DNA of 64,000 bases from Malurus cyaneus samueli (GCA_009741485.1 CM019214.1:57907117-57971116), one strand, 5' to 3'. Counted from the first letter of the stretch, positions 37,601 to 50,398 are shown. The notes: generated by a model from the sequence alone, not told the origin. Translations and numbers: made by a program.

Positions 37601-38845
37601 GTACTTAATATACTTCAGAAGATTTTCAAAACTCTTGTTCCATGGGCATGACTTAATCACTCAAGCATTCAGCTATTTTAAACTAAAAATATATTTTTCA
37701 TAACTTCTATAAAATTCAACATTATATTTCTCTGTTAAACAAAAAAGAAAAAAAGAGGTAGAGAACTTGCAAGTTTTTTTTTTGTTTTTTTTTTTTTTTG
37801 GCAGATAATTGCCTATTCACAACAACAATTCTAAGATAACTCAGAAATGCATAGACAATACCACCATGTAACCTCTTTCAGTTGAAGGGTAAAGTACACT
37901 TCTTCGCTACTATAAACCCAAGTAGCACAGTGCACATATTAAACATAAATAAATCAGCAAAAACCACTTCACTACACATGTGATTCTTTCCTCTGGGAGA
38001 AGATGAGGGGAAGGATAGACCACATTTGAATTCATCATCACATTTCTTATTGGAAAAGCTCAAGATGAATGTGACATAAAAACCTGAATACATTACTGCA
38101 GTAACCGTAGATTTATTCTGGTGGGAGAAGAATATTTAATTGCAACCAGGCACCAAGGAAGACACGGATCAAGAAAATTCATACTTGAATTGAGTTTTGA
38201 AATTAACCAGAAGTTTGTGGCTTACACATCAGGCCGACTCTAGGAAGTACTTACTTAAAGCTTTTAATACCTTTTGTACCCACTTTTACCACAACTTCAG
38301 AGCATCTTCCATCAGTACCCATAATGATTGAAGTAGACATACATTGCATCATACTTTACCTGTCTAATATATGTGCTCTAAAATAGTTTTCTTTGGTAGT
38401 ATCTGCAACATAGTTCGATTCAGCTCATTGAAAAAATTGTGAAATTTCTGATTTTAAAAACAGTGTCCATTAAACATTCATCTATGAGGTACTAAAACTA
38501 CCTTTGCATCCTTGATATTTGTTTGTCTGTGAGTGGGTGTTTAACAGAAGAAAATGGATAGGAATAAAGTCACTTTAGCAGTAACTGAATTCCCAGGTTT
38601 AAACCAAGCCACTAGCACAGCATTATGCAGGTTGCATTCTGTTTCAAAGAAAAAGCTGATAAAGAAATTAGTATTTATCACATGGCCTTGTTTGTTTCTG
38701 AGAAATAATTTTAGAATATTATTTTCTAATCACAGGATGGACCAATGAAAAGGAAACCTTTACATAATTTAATTTTAATTCTCTGGGTCTAACAGCCAGA
38801 ACTCTCCCAAGCAGCACCACTTGAAATTTTGGAAATTACTGAAAT
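34696..38845. other. AT-rich non-coding stretch
   Basis: Four kilobases without a recognised gene. It includes an A/C tract (35850-35934), a T-rich run at 37771-37800 and a 104-codon plus-strand frame at 37009-37323 in a GC-richer patch, with no domain I can name. Confidence 0.5.
35850..35934. repeat. A/C-rich tract with CCC and CCCC runs
   Basis: The longest A/C tract in the window: CAAA units, a pure A-run, then A-runs split by CC, CCC, CAA and CCCC. The complement has four or more G-runs of 2-4 bases separated by T loops. Confidence 0.9.
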
Positions 38846-39440
38846 TGTGCATACAGTTGCATTTCTGTTAATTCCTGATTGGCTGCCATATTTCTTCACA
38901 GTGGCTGGTAAGGGGCTGTGTTTTGGGTTTGTGTTGAACACAGGGTTGATAACACAGAGGTGTTTTTATTATTGCAGAGCAGGACTTGCATAGAACCAAG
39001 GCATTTTCTGCTGTTCGTACTGAGACACTGTCAAGGATGAAACCAAGGAGGGTTTCAGGAGGATGGGGGGAGACACAGCCAGGACAGGTGACCCCAACTG
39101 ACCAAAGGGATATTCCAGGCTATACAGCATCATTCTTGGTATATAAAGTGGAAGGAAGAAGGAAGAAGTGGGACGTTTGTGGTGATGATGGCTGTTGTCA
39201 CCATTACATGTGATGGGGCCCTGCCCTCCTGAAGATGGTTGAACACCTGCCTGCCCAAGTAAATTAATTCCTTGTCTTGCTTTTCTTTGCCTGTTTGGGG
39301 GGCTTTTCCTTTGCCTGTTAAACTGTTTCTCAACCCACAGGTTTCCTGGATTTTACCTTTCCAGTTCTCTCCCTGATCTTGAGCGAGTGAACTAGTGCCT
39401 GCGTGGTGCTTGATTGCCAGCTGGGGTTAAACTACAACAA
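38846..39440 (+). mobile_element. Solo LTR, avian ERVL-like, about 595 bp
   Basis: Same family as the LTR at 13290-13816. Start TGTGCATACAG (38846), end ACTACAACA (39440). Landmarks in order: CACAGTGGCTGGTAAGGGGC, GTGTTGAACACAGGGTTGAT, CCCAACTGACCAAAGGGATA, a TATA-like TATATAAAG (39140-39148), GAACACCTGCCTGCCCAAG and TTTCTCAACCCACAGG. The first 40 bp are diverged, so the left end is placed by alignment to the expected TG. No internal retroviral genes are adjacent. It lies in the plus orientation like the other two copies. Confidence 0.85.
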
Positions 39441-42400
39441 CACTCCTTCCTAAAACAAGTACTCAGCAAATCCTTCTAAAAATACAGTTTTAAATCTTGA
39501 GAAATTTCAGACTTGCTTTTCTTTTGGGCATCATAATACACAGGTCCTTTCTTTAGGGACCTATCATTTTTTTAAAATAATGAAGAGTGAGTGTTAACGT
39601 CTCTAGTTTCAGTAAAATTTTCCCAAAAGCAAACCACGGTCTACAAGGCAAATTCTAAAATGCCTAATCCCAGCAGCCAGCTGTTTCACTTTCATTCAAG
39701 TGAAGCTCTGCTTCAATACACCACAAAATTTGTATGGACTTTACTGTCACTACTAAAATGTTCTATTATGCATTGTGACTCCCTGATGTGTCTAATTGTG
39801 TTACATTGTCAGCTATATGAAATCTACTGTAAAAAGCACTTTATTCTTCTGTCTTTTCTGTGATGTCGTGCATTTCTTTCTTGTATTAAGCATTTGCTAG
39901 TTTTCTATTAGATGTTTTCTACTTTAATTAGGTGTTTGGAAGTCTTCTGGCTTTAAGTGATGTGGGCTATAATCAAGCTGCAATGCTTGATTTTGACTTT
40001 TTTTCCTGACAAATATCTAGAATGTGTTTGAGTAATTTGGGGATACTACACATAACTAAACTGTAGAAATGCAATATCAGAATAGCTTCCTAATAGAAAA
40101 GTCTCATGCTCAGATGGTCATGAATTTAAAATCTTTTGTCCAGATTTTTCTCTTTTTTTTTTAAAAAAAAAAATTATTCTCAAAGAAAATCTAATGTGGG
40201 TACACAACATACCATTTTACAAAGATTTATAATTATATTTATGATTATAAATTTCCAAAGCTTAGACAGGTTTGCATTTATCCATTTTTTTTTAGCTTAT
40301 CCATGTACTTAAGGAACCAACTTACACCTGGTTATTATAAGTTTTGGCATGATGCTTTTCTATTCTTTAAATGATTCAATCCTCTCCTAACACTGGGATT
40401 TTTTCAGACTTACACAGGCAGTTATTCTTTATATTTTCTGAAATATTTTTGACTGTAACATGGAGAATTCATAAAACAACCTTCAGACCAATGTGGACAA
40501 AATGCCACTTTAAATCAGAAAATACACACTGATTTAAAAAAAAATATGAGCAGGCACTACACATTAAAATCAGCATAAGACCATTGCTACATTTGAAAAG
40601 GTCTTTCATTTTAGGAGTAATGTTTTATAGAAAAGGATAAGCTCAGATATTTTAAAGGTATATGGAAAAAAATAAAAATAAGGAAACTGGAAGGAAAAGA
40701 AAGCAATGACATTTAAAATATAAAATGTATTTTGCTACCAGCACACAGATGTGACAGGGACATCTAAATGCATCATGAAGAGCTGCATGTAAAGAGCTCC
40801 ACACAGAGAATCACTAACAATGCATGAGGACATCTTCTGTTGATCCAACAAAAATGATGAAAAATGCTTTAATGTATAGTCTTCTGTAATGTCTCAGGAT
40901 TGTAAACTCATGAATTTTTCCTAACTCTCTTAATAGTATATGTTGTTGGTTTTTTAAGCCTAAACTCCTTTTGTCAGATAAAAGTTTATAAAGGAATCTG
41001 AGGTGTCTTATTTGGAAAGTTTGTCCTTTTTGGGTTTGTAAAGAAAAGACTGCATGTGTATTGATTCAGAGTTTAAAATCAAAACAGCAAAGAAAGAACA
41101 TCTTTAAATTAATACTATTTTGAACTCATTTTAAAATCCTGAATCTTTTGTATTTGTGTCATGTTTTTGAATGTCCAGAGATGGCAATATTTAATCTATT
41201 GTTTTATAAATCTACTAATTTGCACTTGGACACATTCAATCTTTTGAAGAACCGTCTCACAAAACATAATATCTATGGAAATTTGATTCACCTCAAAGAA
41301 TAAACAACCTTCTCACATTATGGAATGCAACTTAGATTGCACTGAAACCGTCCTCAAATCAGAAGCCAGTTTCAATCTAAAACAGTTAAATAGAGAGGAT
41401 GAAAGGCAGCAACATGTTCTCTCTGGCAAGACTCCTCTTTCACAATGAAAGTATTTAAAGAACTTTGAAACAGCTTTTCAGTAGTATATTCTGTATTTTT
41501 AAAAATTTCTGTAGTGTTCTGGAAGTCCAAACTCAAAGAATTTGGTTTCCTCTTCCCTGCTTCTCAACTGACTGCTTCTATATATACCCTGTAGGTTTGT
41601 TTTTCCATGGGTTGTTTTCGAAAATTTCTTTGAGAAGGAAGAAATGTTTCTGCAGTATTTCCAGGAAGAAAAAGAGAAGGCTTCATCACTTGCCACAAAA
41701 GATCACAGAGGAGCTGCTGTACACACAGATTTAAATCATCTAGAAGAAAGGGCAGATAGGCACACAGAATCTGTAATCAGCCAACATGAGCCATCCATCC
41801 AGGTTTTCATTCCAAGAAACGGAGTGAAAGGGTGGAACCACTCCTCTGACTTCTGGGCAGTGACACAATGCAAAAAGTGATGTGGGCATAATGCCTTCCT
41901 TCTCCTGGAGTTCTCCACTGCAGGCAGGAAGTCAGGGGAACATGCCCTAGCAACAGATTTGCAACAGGATTGTAACTCCAGGCAAGAAGGGATATAGGGT
42001 TTCTGAAAGACTTGTCTTTTGCACGGTCACAGCCTTTGATCTGAGAGACTGCTCGTGTTTTAATTTAAATTGAGGGGACTGATACTAGCCTTAAATACAG
42101 TAGCAGAATACGTTCTTTACTGAATTCCCGTGTTAATTGTGGGTTGTTCCAAAGTATCTTTGAAATACATTTAGCAGTCTTACAGTATCCAGCAGGAATA
42201 TTGCCTTTCTCAAACAACACTGTTGCCAAATTCCAGAATAATTTGTCAGAATTGTCTCACAGAGACTTTTTTTCTATAAGCCTCTAAGATTTTTGGTCAG
42301 ATCGATGCAGTTTGACAAAAGTATAAGATTCTCTTCAGAAAACATTGGAAAATAGCTATATACATCAACATTTTTCTCAAGGTATCATTAGAGGTATCAT

Positions 42401-42682
42401 TTAAATGTTTTCAGAGATACTACAGAGACAAACCAATTTTATTGGAAAGGCTAATTCTATCTCTGAAAAATTCATTTGAATCTAAATATTTTTTTTATTG
42501 TCTGCCAAACTCATTGTGACAGTTATTCCTAAATACTTAGCCATATGTGATTTAAAATTATGCCTATCGTTGATTCTCCCTTTTGTCCTTTTGCAGAAAA
42601 ATAAAAATCAACAAAAATTAATGACGTTTTTCAATCTTCATAGAGAAATAAGAGAGTGAGGAATCTACAGATGTTACTGACA
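39441..42682. other. AT-rich non-coding stretch
   Basis: No gene recognised. It has a T10/A11 inverted tract at 40153-40173. Overlapping plus and minus frames at 41465-41918 show no domain. Confidence 0.5.
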
Positions 42683-42696
42683 GTTACCATGGTTAT
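42683..42696. promoter_or_regulatory. X-box-like palindrome
   Basis: GTTACCATGGTTAT is a near-palindrome close to the RFX-factor X-box consensus (GTNRCC, spacer, RGYAAC). It is a single short match and may be chance; the surrounding 150 bp are free of recognised transposons. Confidence 0.2.
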
Positions 42697-44790
42697 AAAA
42701 TGTGTTTTCTTTCATCAAGCTCATTGTATATTTTCTAGTGTAAGACAACAAGAGATAATTTTACTATATCTATAGTGTCCACAGCTTGATAAAATAAGGA
42801 AGATGATACATAATTAATAGTTTATTTTACACTCAGGACAGTAAAAAAAAAAAGTGTTATATTCAAATGATTTCATGACATAGTACAAATATTTAATATT
42901 CAATATGATCATCCATCAAACGATCTATGTCAGATTAAAATAAAATATCAGTGTAGATAGCAGATGAAGTTCTAAAGATTAAGCACATGAAGAGAGGAGA
43001 GGAAAACAAAACAAAGTAAAGGCAATGCAGGGAGCAACAATCAAACCAATCATCTCCAGCCAATAAAATGTCAGCTTCTTTATCACACTCAGTTCTGAGA
43101 AGCTGAGGAATTAGCTTCAGGAATGGCTTTGTATCATCATTTACCAGATTAATATCTTTCTTTGTTTGAGAAAACACACTGCAAAATACCCAAATGAGAT
43201 AAGAAACAAAAAATACATATCTAACCCATGCTATATTAGGAAAAGCAAAACTGCATTAAAAACAAATTACTTCTGACAAGTTCCACAAAGAATGTAACCA
43301 ACTTAAACTGTTAGGAAAGTTCTGTGTTGTTCTCTGTTGCCCTTTAGTATTATATTTTGAGGCTGGTGTCAGAAATATTTTGTGCATCAAAATATTTTTA
43401 TTCAGCTTCCAGTAGCAGATTAAACACTATATCAAGGGAAGTCACAAGAAGTTTATACAGTATTGCCTCTAATCAATCTAATCCCTTCACATGGACTTCA
43501 GATTCCCACTGAAACCTCAAGTGTCTGCTTTCAGCATTGTTCACCAGAATCTTTGTTCTTTGGTAAAGTGTCATCAAGTCACATTACAGACTCATCATTT
43601 CCATCTTTCTCTGTTGAGCATCTATCAGTATCAACATTTCACTTTTCCTCCAATGCTTCTATTTGCCTTTCAACTTTCATTATCCTCATTAGAAACACAT
43701 CCTTATTTTTGCTTTCATCTTTTCCTTTAAGGAGCTGAAAGATGACAAAATAGTTTCAAAGGGAGCTGGGTCAGAAGAATAAGACATTTCTGATGAGATT
43801 TTTCTACCATGCAAAACACAGCAAAAAAAAGAAAACAAGAAGAGACAAACGAGACCTATGTAAAATTAATAGTTGTTATTTTTCCTTTCATAAAGAGTTT
43901 TCTAAGAAAAACACAACTTTTTATAGACCCTAGTGAGGAGTTTAGGAAATATTTTGAAACGATATATTAACAGTAACTCCATGGTTCCAGTGATAATTAC
44001 ACTGATTAAAAAGCTTCTGGGTCAGAGACTGCATTTTCCTATATAATTCATTTAAGCCATTGAATAGTACTTAATTTCACAAAGGGATCTTGAAAAGATC
44101 ATAGTAAAATTGAGTAAACTTCTATTTCTTATCAATAAAGTAAACAATTTTGTTCCTTTGCCAAAACATGTTTGTAAAACTTCTCAATTTCTGTCTCTCA
44201 CTGTGGTGAAAATTAAAGAGGAAATGAAATCCTGTGAACACTGAGTACATGAAGAAAAAAATGTCTTCTATCATGAGCTCTGTATAAACATGTTTTGTCA
44301 ACTGTTTCACCAATTACAGCAGAGCTGTAAATCTACCAGCATGTGCTAGCTTTGAGAATCTCTTCATTTTGCTCACAGCATCCAAGTGCAGAGTCAGAGA
44401 TAATTCTTTCTTTCAATCACGTCTTACCATCAAATAACATCTTTTCCACTTACAAAGTTAAAGAAATAATCTTCGTCACAGAAATTAAAAAAATCTTATT
44501 TATATACATTAAAAATAATATGTTGGAACTTTTCTTACAATTGAAAATCAATTCATAAAATGAAGAGCCAACAGCAAAAAGTTTCCAAAGACAGATCCAC
44601 ATATAGAGCCGAGATATGTAAAAGTTTGTAAATGAGGTCTCCCAAATCAGACATGCCAACTGCAAGATCTGTCCTAGAGCAGTATCTGCATCTGGTATCT
44701 GGTATCTGTAGTGTTAGGCCAAAGGCTGACAAGCAGGTTTATAGACTTCAAGTGTGGACTTTTGGATTTATGTACATTCCATTTTAGATA

Positions 44791-44792
<2 letters not shown>
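42697..44792. other. AT-rich non-coding stretch
   Basis: No gene or named repeat. 43480-43740 is pyrimidine-rich on the plus strand, which leaves two overlapping stop-poor frames without domains. Confidence 0.5.

Positions 44793-44832
<40 letters not shown>
44793..44832. repeat. Poly(T), 40 bases
   Basis: An uninterrupted T40, the longest homopolymer here. It could mark the poly(A) tail of a minus-strand retrocopy, but the sequence on its right shows no processed gene that I can recognise. Confidence 0.95.
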
Positions 44833-45382
44833 CTGTATCTGCCCCTAAACAGAAAATAGTTCAGCACTCCTAGAGCTGCAATTCAGGTGCTTCTTGATTT
44901 TAAAATGCTGATGAGTATCTTAAGATATAAACCCTTGGTCAAAATACTACAAGAGGTATATGATAGTGACTTCAGACACTCACCAGCAAAATTCAATATT
45001 CAATATGAGGAAAAAAAATCTATATAGGGTGCAATAAGTAACACACATAGTTTACATGTTTTACACATACAAGTAGTTTTCTCAAAGACAGCAAATCCAA
45101 TTTCTCAGGTCTCTTAAAGAGAGGTCTTTGAATTTTAGTTATGTTATGGATATTTATGGTATTTCCCTTAGTTCTTCCCTGTGATATCTATACGAAAATT
45201 TCTATACATTTATATCTTCAGTCATTTTTATGATGGCTATTGTCAAATATAACTCAGCTATTAAAAAAAACACAGAAAAAAAAATTGTATCATCAGAAGA
45301 GATTTCAAGAGGTAAAAAGTAATAGTAAGCATGTGTAAATGGGCTGTATAAGAATAAAAGAACAGTGTTCCCAAGGTCATAA
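44833..45382. other. Non-coding stretch
   Basis: AT-rich. Nothing recognised. Confidence 0.5.
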
Positions 45383-45430
45383 CAATGGTCCATCTAATCT
45401 GTCCTGCCTCTTACTGTGGCCAGGAAAGAT
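45383..45430 (+). mobile_element. Possible ancient LINE remnant
   Basis: ATGGTCCATCTAATCTGTCC followed by CTTACTGTGGCCAGGA recalls an old amniote LINE tail motif (GGCCCATCTAGTCCAG, then ACAGTGGCCA). Under 50 bp remain, so the call is weak. Confidence 0.25.
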
Positions 45431-47570
45431 GCCATTGGGGAAATTACAAGAAAATGGGGCAAGAATAAAGGGATAATTCTCTGCAATAAACAGTCAAAAA
45501 TGTCAGTAGCCTGAAGTTAGGAAGTTCCTAAGCAAAAGGTTGCTATCTGTTTTGCAGATCTAATTGCATCTGCAGAATTTTCCCCACAGTATTTTCACTC
45601 ATATTCTGGAAAGCCAAATACCCTAGGAAAATGAAATCTATGGTTCAAGTTGTATGAAAATGTTTTACTTAAGTATATTTTTCCTGAACTCATGTGTCTG
45701 TGTCATTCCTAACTTCAGTCAACCATTTTGTACTCTGAACACTTAACACCATATTTTGCTGCCATTTTCAAAATCTTTTCTAGGAAAAAAAATCAGGACT
45801 GTAGGAGCATTCAAAAGAAAAGTGCACCGTTGAATTAATAAGCGTTATAATTTGATTCTCCATTTGAATGTTTACCCTCTTTATGCAATTTCCAATTTTA
45901 TTTTTGATTTATATTCTGCAGATACAAAAATCATCTGTTTAAAAAGCCTCATATCTGGGCATTTATACCTGATTTAGTAACTACTCTTGTTTGCAAATTC
46001 AGAGTTGACTTTTCCCATCATGTGCATTATTTGGCACTTCTGAATCTTGAGTTTCCTCTACTCTCTTATTGGGTGCTCTGTGCTGTGAAATCTTACTGTG
46101 ATTCAGTCAATTTCAGTTTTGTTCAAGCTGAAGAGTTATCCGACAGCAAATTTTAGGATCTTGCTATTCACCCCTTATCCTGAGTTTTATAAGAGCATTT
46201 AAGCAACTTCAAAAATCCAAACCTGTGGGATATCTACATTATCTTTCTTATTTTAGCAAGCAACCATTTAGGTCAACTTTTTATTTTCCACCCTTTACCT
46301 ATTATTGGTCATGAAATTGCATCTTAGTCATGGATAATTTTGTTTCTTTGAGCTGGTGGTGAAAGATCTAGTTGATAGTTTCTTGAAAATACTTTTACAG
46401 GGTTTCAAGCAGATAATACATACATGTTTATCAACATTTAAAAAGAAACAATGCATCTACTCCATTTGTGAACCACTGACTGCCTTATGTAAATATCCTA
46501 TGTTTAGTCATAGTCTAATACTTTAGAAAAAGTGTATTATGTGTCTATGGATGATATTATTTAACATATTTCCTTCAACACTTTCCTGAAATAGCAGTCA
46601 GACATAAAAATCTTAGTTTCCCAAACGTTTTTGGTGTCCTTTAGAAAACAGTCATTGCATTAATTCATTCGTCTGATACTAAAGCCAATTTAAGCAGTAA
46701 GCTATCCATTACAAAGAAAATCAGCAATCTCATATTTGATTTTCTTCTAAATTTTTGGGCAAAAGTAATTTCATCCTGACAATACATAGCTATTAATTTG
46801 TTATAAAACACTTGTGGGACAGTTCCTTAGATTTGACACCCATAAAGAAAAAAAACTTCTTTAATGGCCATCACAGCTAATATCAATGCAGACAATTCTT
46901 TAATCTTTTATACAGTGGTCTCATCATCATCTTCTGACATTATTCCTGTTACAAATCAATCTTATGTTGGTTATACAATTTTTCTTGGCAGGATTTCTGC
47001 TTCTGATGGATTAAAAATTAATATATTATTCATTTTTATGCTGCTAGCAAATTGCCTCACAAGATCTTTTCTGGCCTGCCTTATTGTTATTTAAGTTTAT
47101 GTTGACAAAGTCTAGACTGCCTTCTTTCATCTTTCAGACAGAGTTTCTGCTTTTCAATTTTAATGACTGCTTCAGCCTGCTTGAAACAGGACCATTGGCA
47201 GTGAGGATTGCAAGAGTCATAGGACCAGGAACCAAGTAGACAAGAGGGGCTTGAACCTAGCTGAGCAGAAAGGATAGAAACTGAGCTTCTGATCTCTTAT
47301 TCGAGAAGTGCTCTGCTTTTCTCTGATGATGATCTGATGTAAAATTCATACTCTCTGACAGAAGCGGGATCAAGGATCACAGTCCATCCTCATCCAGGGG
47401 AGGGCAGGGCTGGTTTCTGAGTCTTCTGTTTTCTACATGGCCTAATAACCTCACAAGGTGACCATCACCTCTGTATTTTACAAATGTTTGGGACCACTAT
47501 CACTGATTTCTGGCAGAGAGACTTAACAGAGAGAGAGAATGATATTTCATTCAAAACTTACATTTCTGAG
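45431..47570. other. Non-coding stretch
   Basis: AT-rich to about 47150, then a GC-richer patch (47170-47430) of unknown origin before the LTR. No exon recognised. Confidence 0.5.
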
Positions 47571-48150
47571 TGTACTGGTTTTGTCTAGGATAATATTCTT
47601 CACAGAGGCTTGTATCCTGCTCTGTTTTGGATTGGTGCCTAAAACAGTGTTGTGAACACAGGAATGCTTTTGCTTTTTTTGAGCAGTGCTCACACAGCCT
47701 CGGGGCCTTTTCTGCTCCTCACTCCACCCCACCATCAAGGAGGCTGGAGGTGCACAAGGAGCTGGGAGGGGACTCAGCTGGGACAGCTGACCCACTGACC
47801 CACACTGTCAAAATGGATATTAAATACCATACAACTTCATGTTCTTCAATACAACGGGGGAAGAATGAGAAGAGGGTGTTCGGACTGATGATGTTTGTCT
47901 TCCCAAGTCACGTTAGCCTCCCTGCTTGATGATGGAGCCCTGCTTTCCAGGAGATGGCTGAACACGTGCCTGCTATGGGAAGCAGTGAATTAACTCTTTT
48001 TTTTTTTTTTCTTTGGTTTGTGGGCAGCTATTACTTTACCTAATAAACTGTCCTTACCTCACCCCACAAGTTTTATTATTGTTGCACTTCCAAATCTCTC
48101 CCCATCCCACTATGGAGAGAGTGGAGGCTCAACAGCATTAAACCTCAACA
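47571..48150 (+). mobile_element. Solo LTR, avian ERVL-like, about 580 bp
   Basis: Third copy of the family seen at 13.3 and 38.8 kb. It starts TGTACTGGTTTTG and ends AACCTCAACA. Landmarks: CTAAAACAGTGTTGTGAACA, TTGAGCAGTGCTCACACAG, CCTTTTCTGCTCCTCACTCC, GGAGGTGCACAAGGAGCTGG, TGATGGAGCCCTGCTTTCCA, a T14 run (47997-48010) and CTAATAAACTGTCC, where AATAAA can serve as the polyadenylation signal. No target-site duplication is clear (CTGAG before, TGGTA after). The open frames at 47547-47795, 47627-47929 and 48018-48314 are shadows of it. Confidence 0.85.
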
Positions 48151-49774
48151 TGGTACAAAAGTTCTCTCAGAACTGGGCAGGCCCCAATTTTAACACAAAT
48201 ATAAAATTAGAGACAGAGACATCTTTAGAACTAAAGGTGGTAATTTGCTTTCCCATGGCAATCAGCGTAAACGAAGTGACATGGCCTCAATTCACCTTCC
48301 ATTCATGGCTCTGATTTTTAGCTTTGCAGCTCTTTGATGCGCAACTTTTTTCTTTCAATTTTAAAAACAAACTGCAAAAGTCTTCCCTGGATTCTAAATC
48401 TGCCACTCTCCAGAAAGCTAAATCCTAGAATTAATATGTAGTCAATTCCACAGTAAACCCTCATGTTCCTGTATTTGGTGTTTCAGTTTGAATCAAGAGT
48501 AATTTTTAAACAAATCTTCCAGTTGTTCTCACTAATCACACTTTGTATCACAGCATGGAGCAGTCTCAGCATACACAAACCGGGTTTCTTTTACACTGAA
48601 AATAAACTGAGGCTTTCAATGGGTTCCAGGTACAAATGAGCCTTCAAACATTCATGCCTCAGGCTAGTCTGTGCTAAAAGCCTTGTAAAATGTGAACTGA
48701 ATAGCCCATCAGGTCTTCAGACTGACTGTTTTGCTCTCCTTACCCTTGCCACGTGGTAGACTTTTTAGTCCTTCCTGACAAAGCAACTCAAAAAGCTTAA
48801 CATGACAGAATGACAGAAACATTGAAAAGATTGAGTAAATTTTTATTACATAATACTTCTTTTAAAAATGTATATAAAAAATAAAGCTGTTGTGATTTTA
48901 TACACTGATAAGTCTGTACAGGCACAACATGATTTGATCAACATTTTTGTCTATGGCTGCTTATGGCTCAATGTTGTATAATTCTGCATCCCCCTGGGCA
49001 TTCAAATATAAAAAGGAAAATATAAAATCGTTAAATTCAAAACAACATGATTGTACATTGTCTTGATATATGTACTATTATGCCAAACAAAACAATTTAA
49101 TTTGTTTTCAATTACATTTTAAAATGTATATAAAAGCAATTGACAATAATATAGAATACGTTCCAAGACTTGAAACATCAACCAAAAATATATCTCAGTA
49201 TTTAAATTCTATAAAAAGCATGCAACTAAGCTGGTCTTCTTTTTATTACGGTTTTCCATGATCTTTTATTATTTGTAATTCTTTGACTTTTTAATAAGCA
49301 GAATTTTATTGCTGCTTGCCATCAAAGTAGTTGAGATTTTGTAAGCTTTCCTTGTCAGAATCATGCAAGTTATGTAGCCAATAAATTTCCTTTATCTATG
49401 CTGAGAATAACAGACTAAACCTTTTGGTATTTTATAAAGAATTGTTTTTTTACAATATAAACTACTTGCTTGAAATTATATCAGAACATAAATGGTTCTA
49501 ATATTTATCTTTCAAACCATGTAGTTTTCTAAACAGCCAGTTTTGTTCTGCAATTATTAAACACTCTGTCCAAAGTCTGTGCTGTTTGTTAGCCTGGTAC
49601 AATATCTGCACAATTATTCAGAACTCAGAAACATACAGGGTTCCTAAATATCCTTTTATGACATAAAATAGCACTTCCTGAAAATATTTCACACAGTCTA
49701 CCAAACCATGCAGCTTACTTTTATAAAATGTCCTTCATGGAAAAATCCTAAGCACAATACAAATTTGACCAGGT
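48151..49774. other. AT-rich non-coding stretch
   Basis: No gene recognised. The end near 49700 is unusual only because the CR1 fragment that follows breaks off into it without a CR1 3' end. Confidence 0.5.
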
Positions 49775-49972
49775 CCCTCCGGATGGCATCCTGTCCTTCA
49801 GGTGTGTCAACAGCGCCATTCATCTCGGTGTCACCCACAAATATCCTGAGGGTACACTCAATGCTGTTATCTATATCATTACTGAGGATATTAAACAACG
49901 GTCCTAGCATGTACCCGTGAGGTCCACCCCTTGCCACTGGTGTCCACTGGGACTCTTAGCTATTGACCTCCT
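49775..49972 (-). mobile_element. CR1 reverse-transcriptase fragment (catalytic part), antisense
   Basis: On the minus strand the translation shows the second half of the CR1 reverse-transcriptase core: a LGPLFNI-like segment, NDID, IECTLRIFVGD where the catalytic FADD box has become FVGD, and GAVDTPEGQDAIRRDL. The match stops abruptly at about 49775; the bases to the left do not continue the CR1 frame. One catalytic Asp of the FADD motif is lost, so it is dead. It lies back to back with the plus-strand CR1 piece at 49978. Confidence 0.8.
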
Positions 49973-49977
49973 GGATG

Positions 49978-50398
49978 GGAGGAGGTGGGATACATCCCAG
50001 AGTCCTGAGGGAATTGCTTGATGCAATTACCAAGTCACTGCCCGCGACAGACTTGTAAAAGAAAAACATTATACCTTCTTTAAAAGAGATAAAAATTAAG
50101 ATATTTGGAGCAACAAATCTGTTACATTTATCTCCGTACCTTGAAAGATCACGGAATAGATTTTCCTAGAAGCTTTGCTAAGGCACATGGAGGACAGGAA
50201 GGGGATCCACGACAGCCAGCATGGCTTCACCAAGGGCAAGTCCCACCTGACTGGCCCAGTGAGCCACAGTGGTGTGACTACATCAGTGGGCAAGGGAAGG
50301 GCTACAGATGCCATTTATCTGAACTTCTGTAAAGTCTTAGACAGGATCACTCACAACATCTTTCTCTCTAAATTGGTTGGGTGGACTGCTAGATAGGT
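49978..50398 (+). mobile_element. CR1 reverse-transcriptase fragment (N-terminal part), sense
   Basis: On the plus strand this carries the first half of the CR1 reverse transcriptase, beginning GGATACATCCCAGAGTCCTG (the HPRVLRELAD-like part). It goes on through GCTAAGGCACATGGAGGACA and ends with a clear protein match at 50175-50396: QHGFTKGKSHLT, VTTSVGKGRATDAIYL and LSKLVGWTAR. The middle (about 50040-50140) is eroded. The piece is cut at both ends and has no 3' tail. Together with 49775-49972 it represents neighbouring segments of one CR1 ORF2 in opposite orientations. Confidence 0.85.

Noticed and set aside
41465..41918. Overlapping frames on both strands suggesting a short gene
   Set aside because: Frames on the two strands exclude each other, none has a recognisable domain, and no flanking splice signals or homology were seen.
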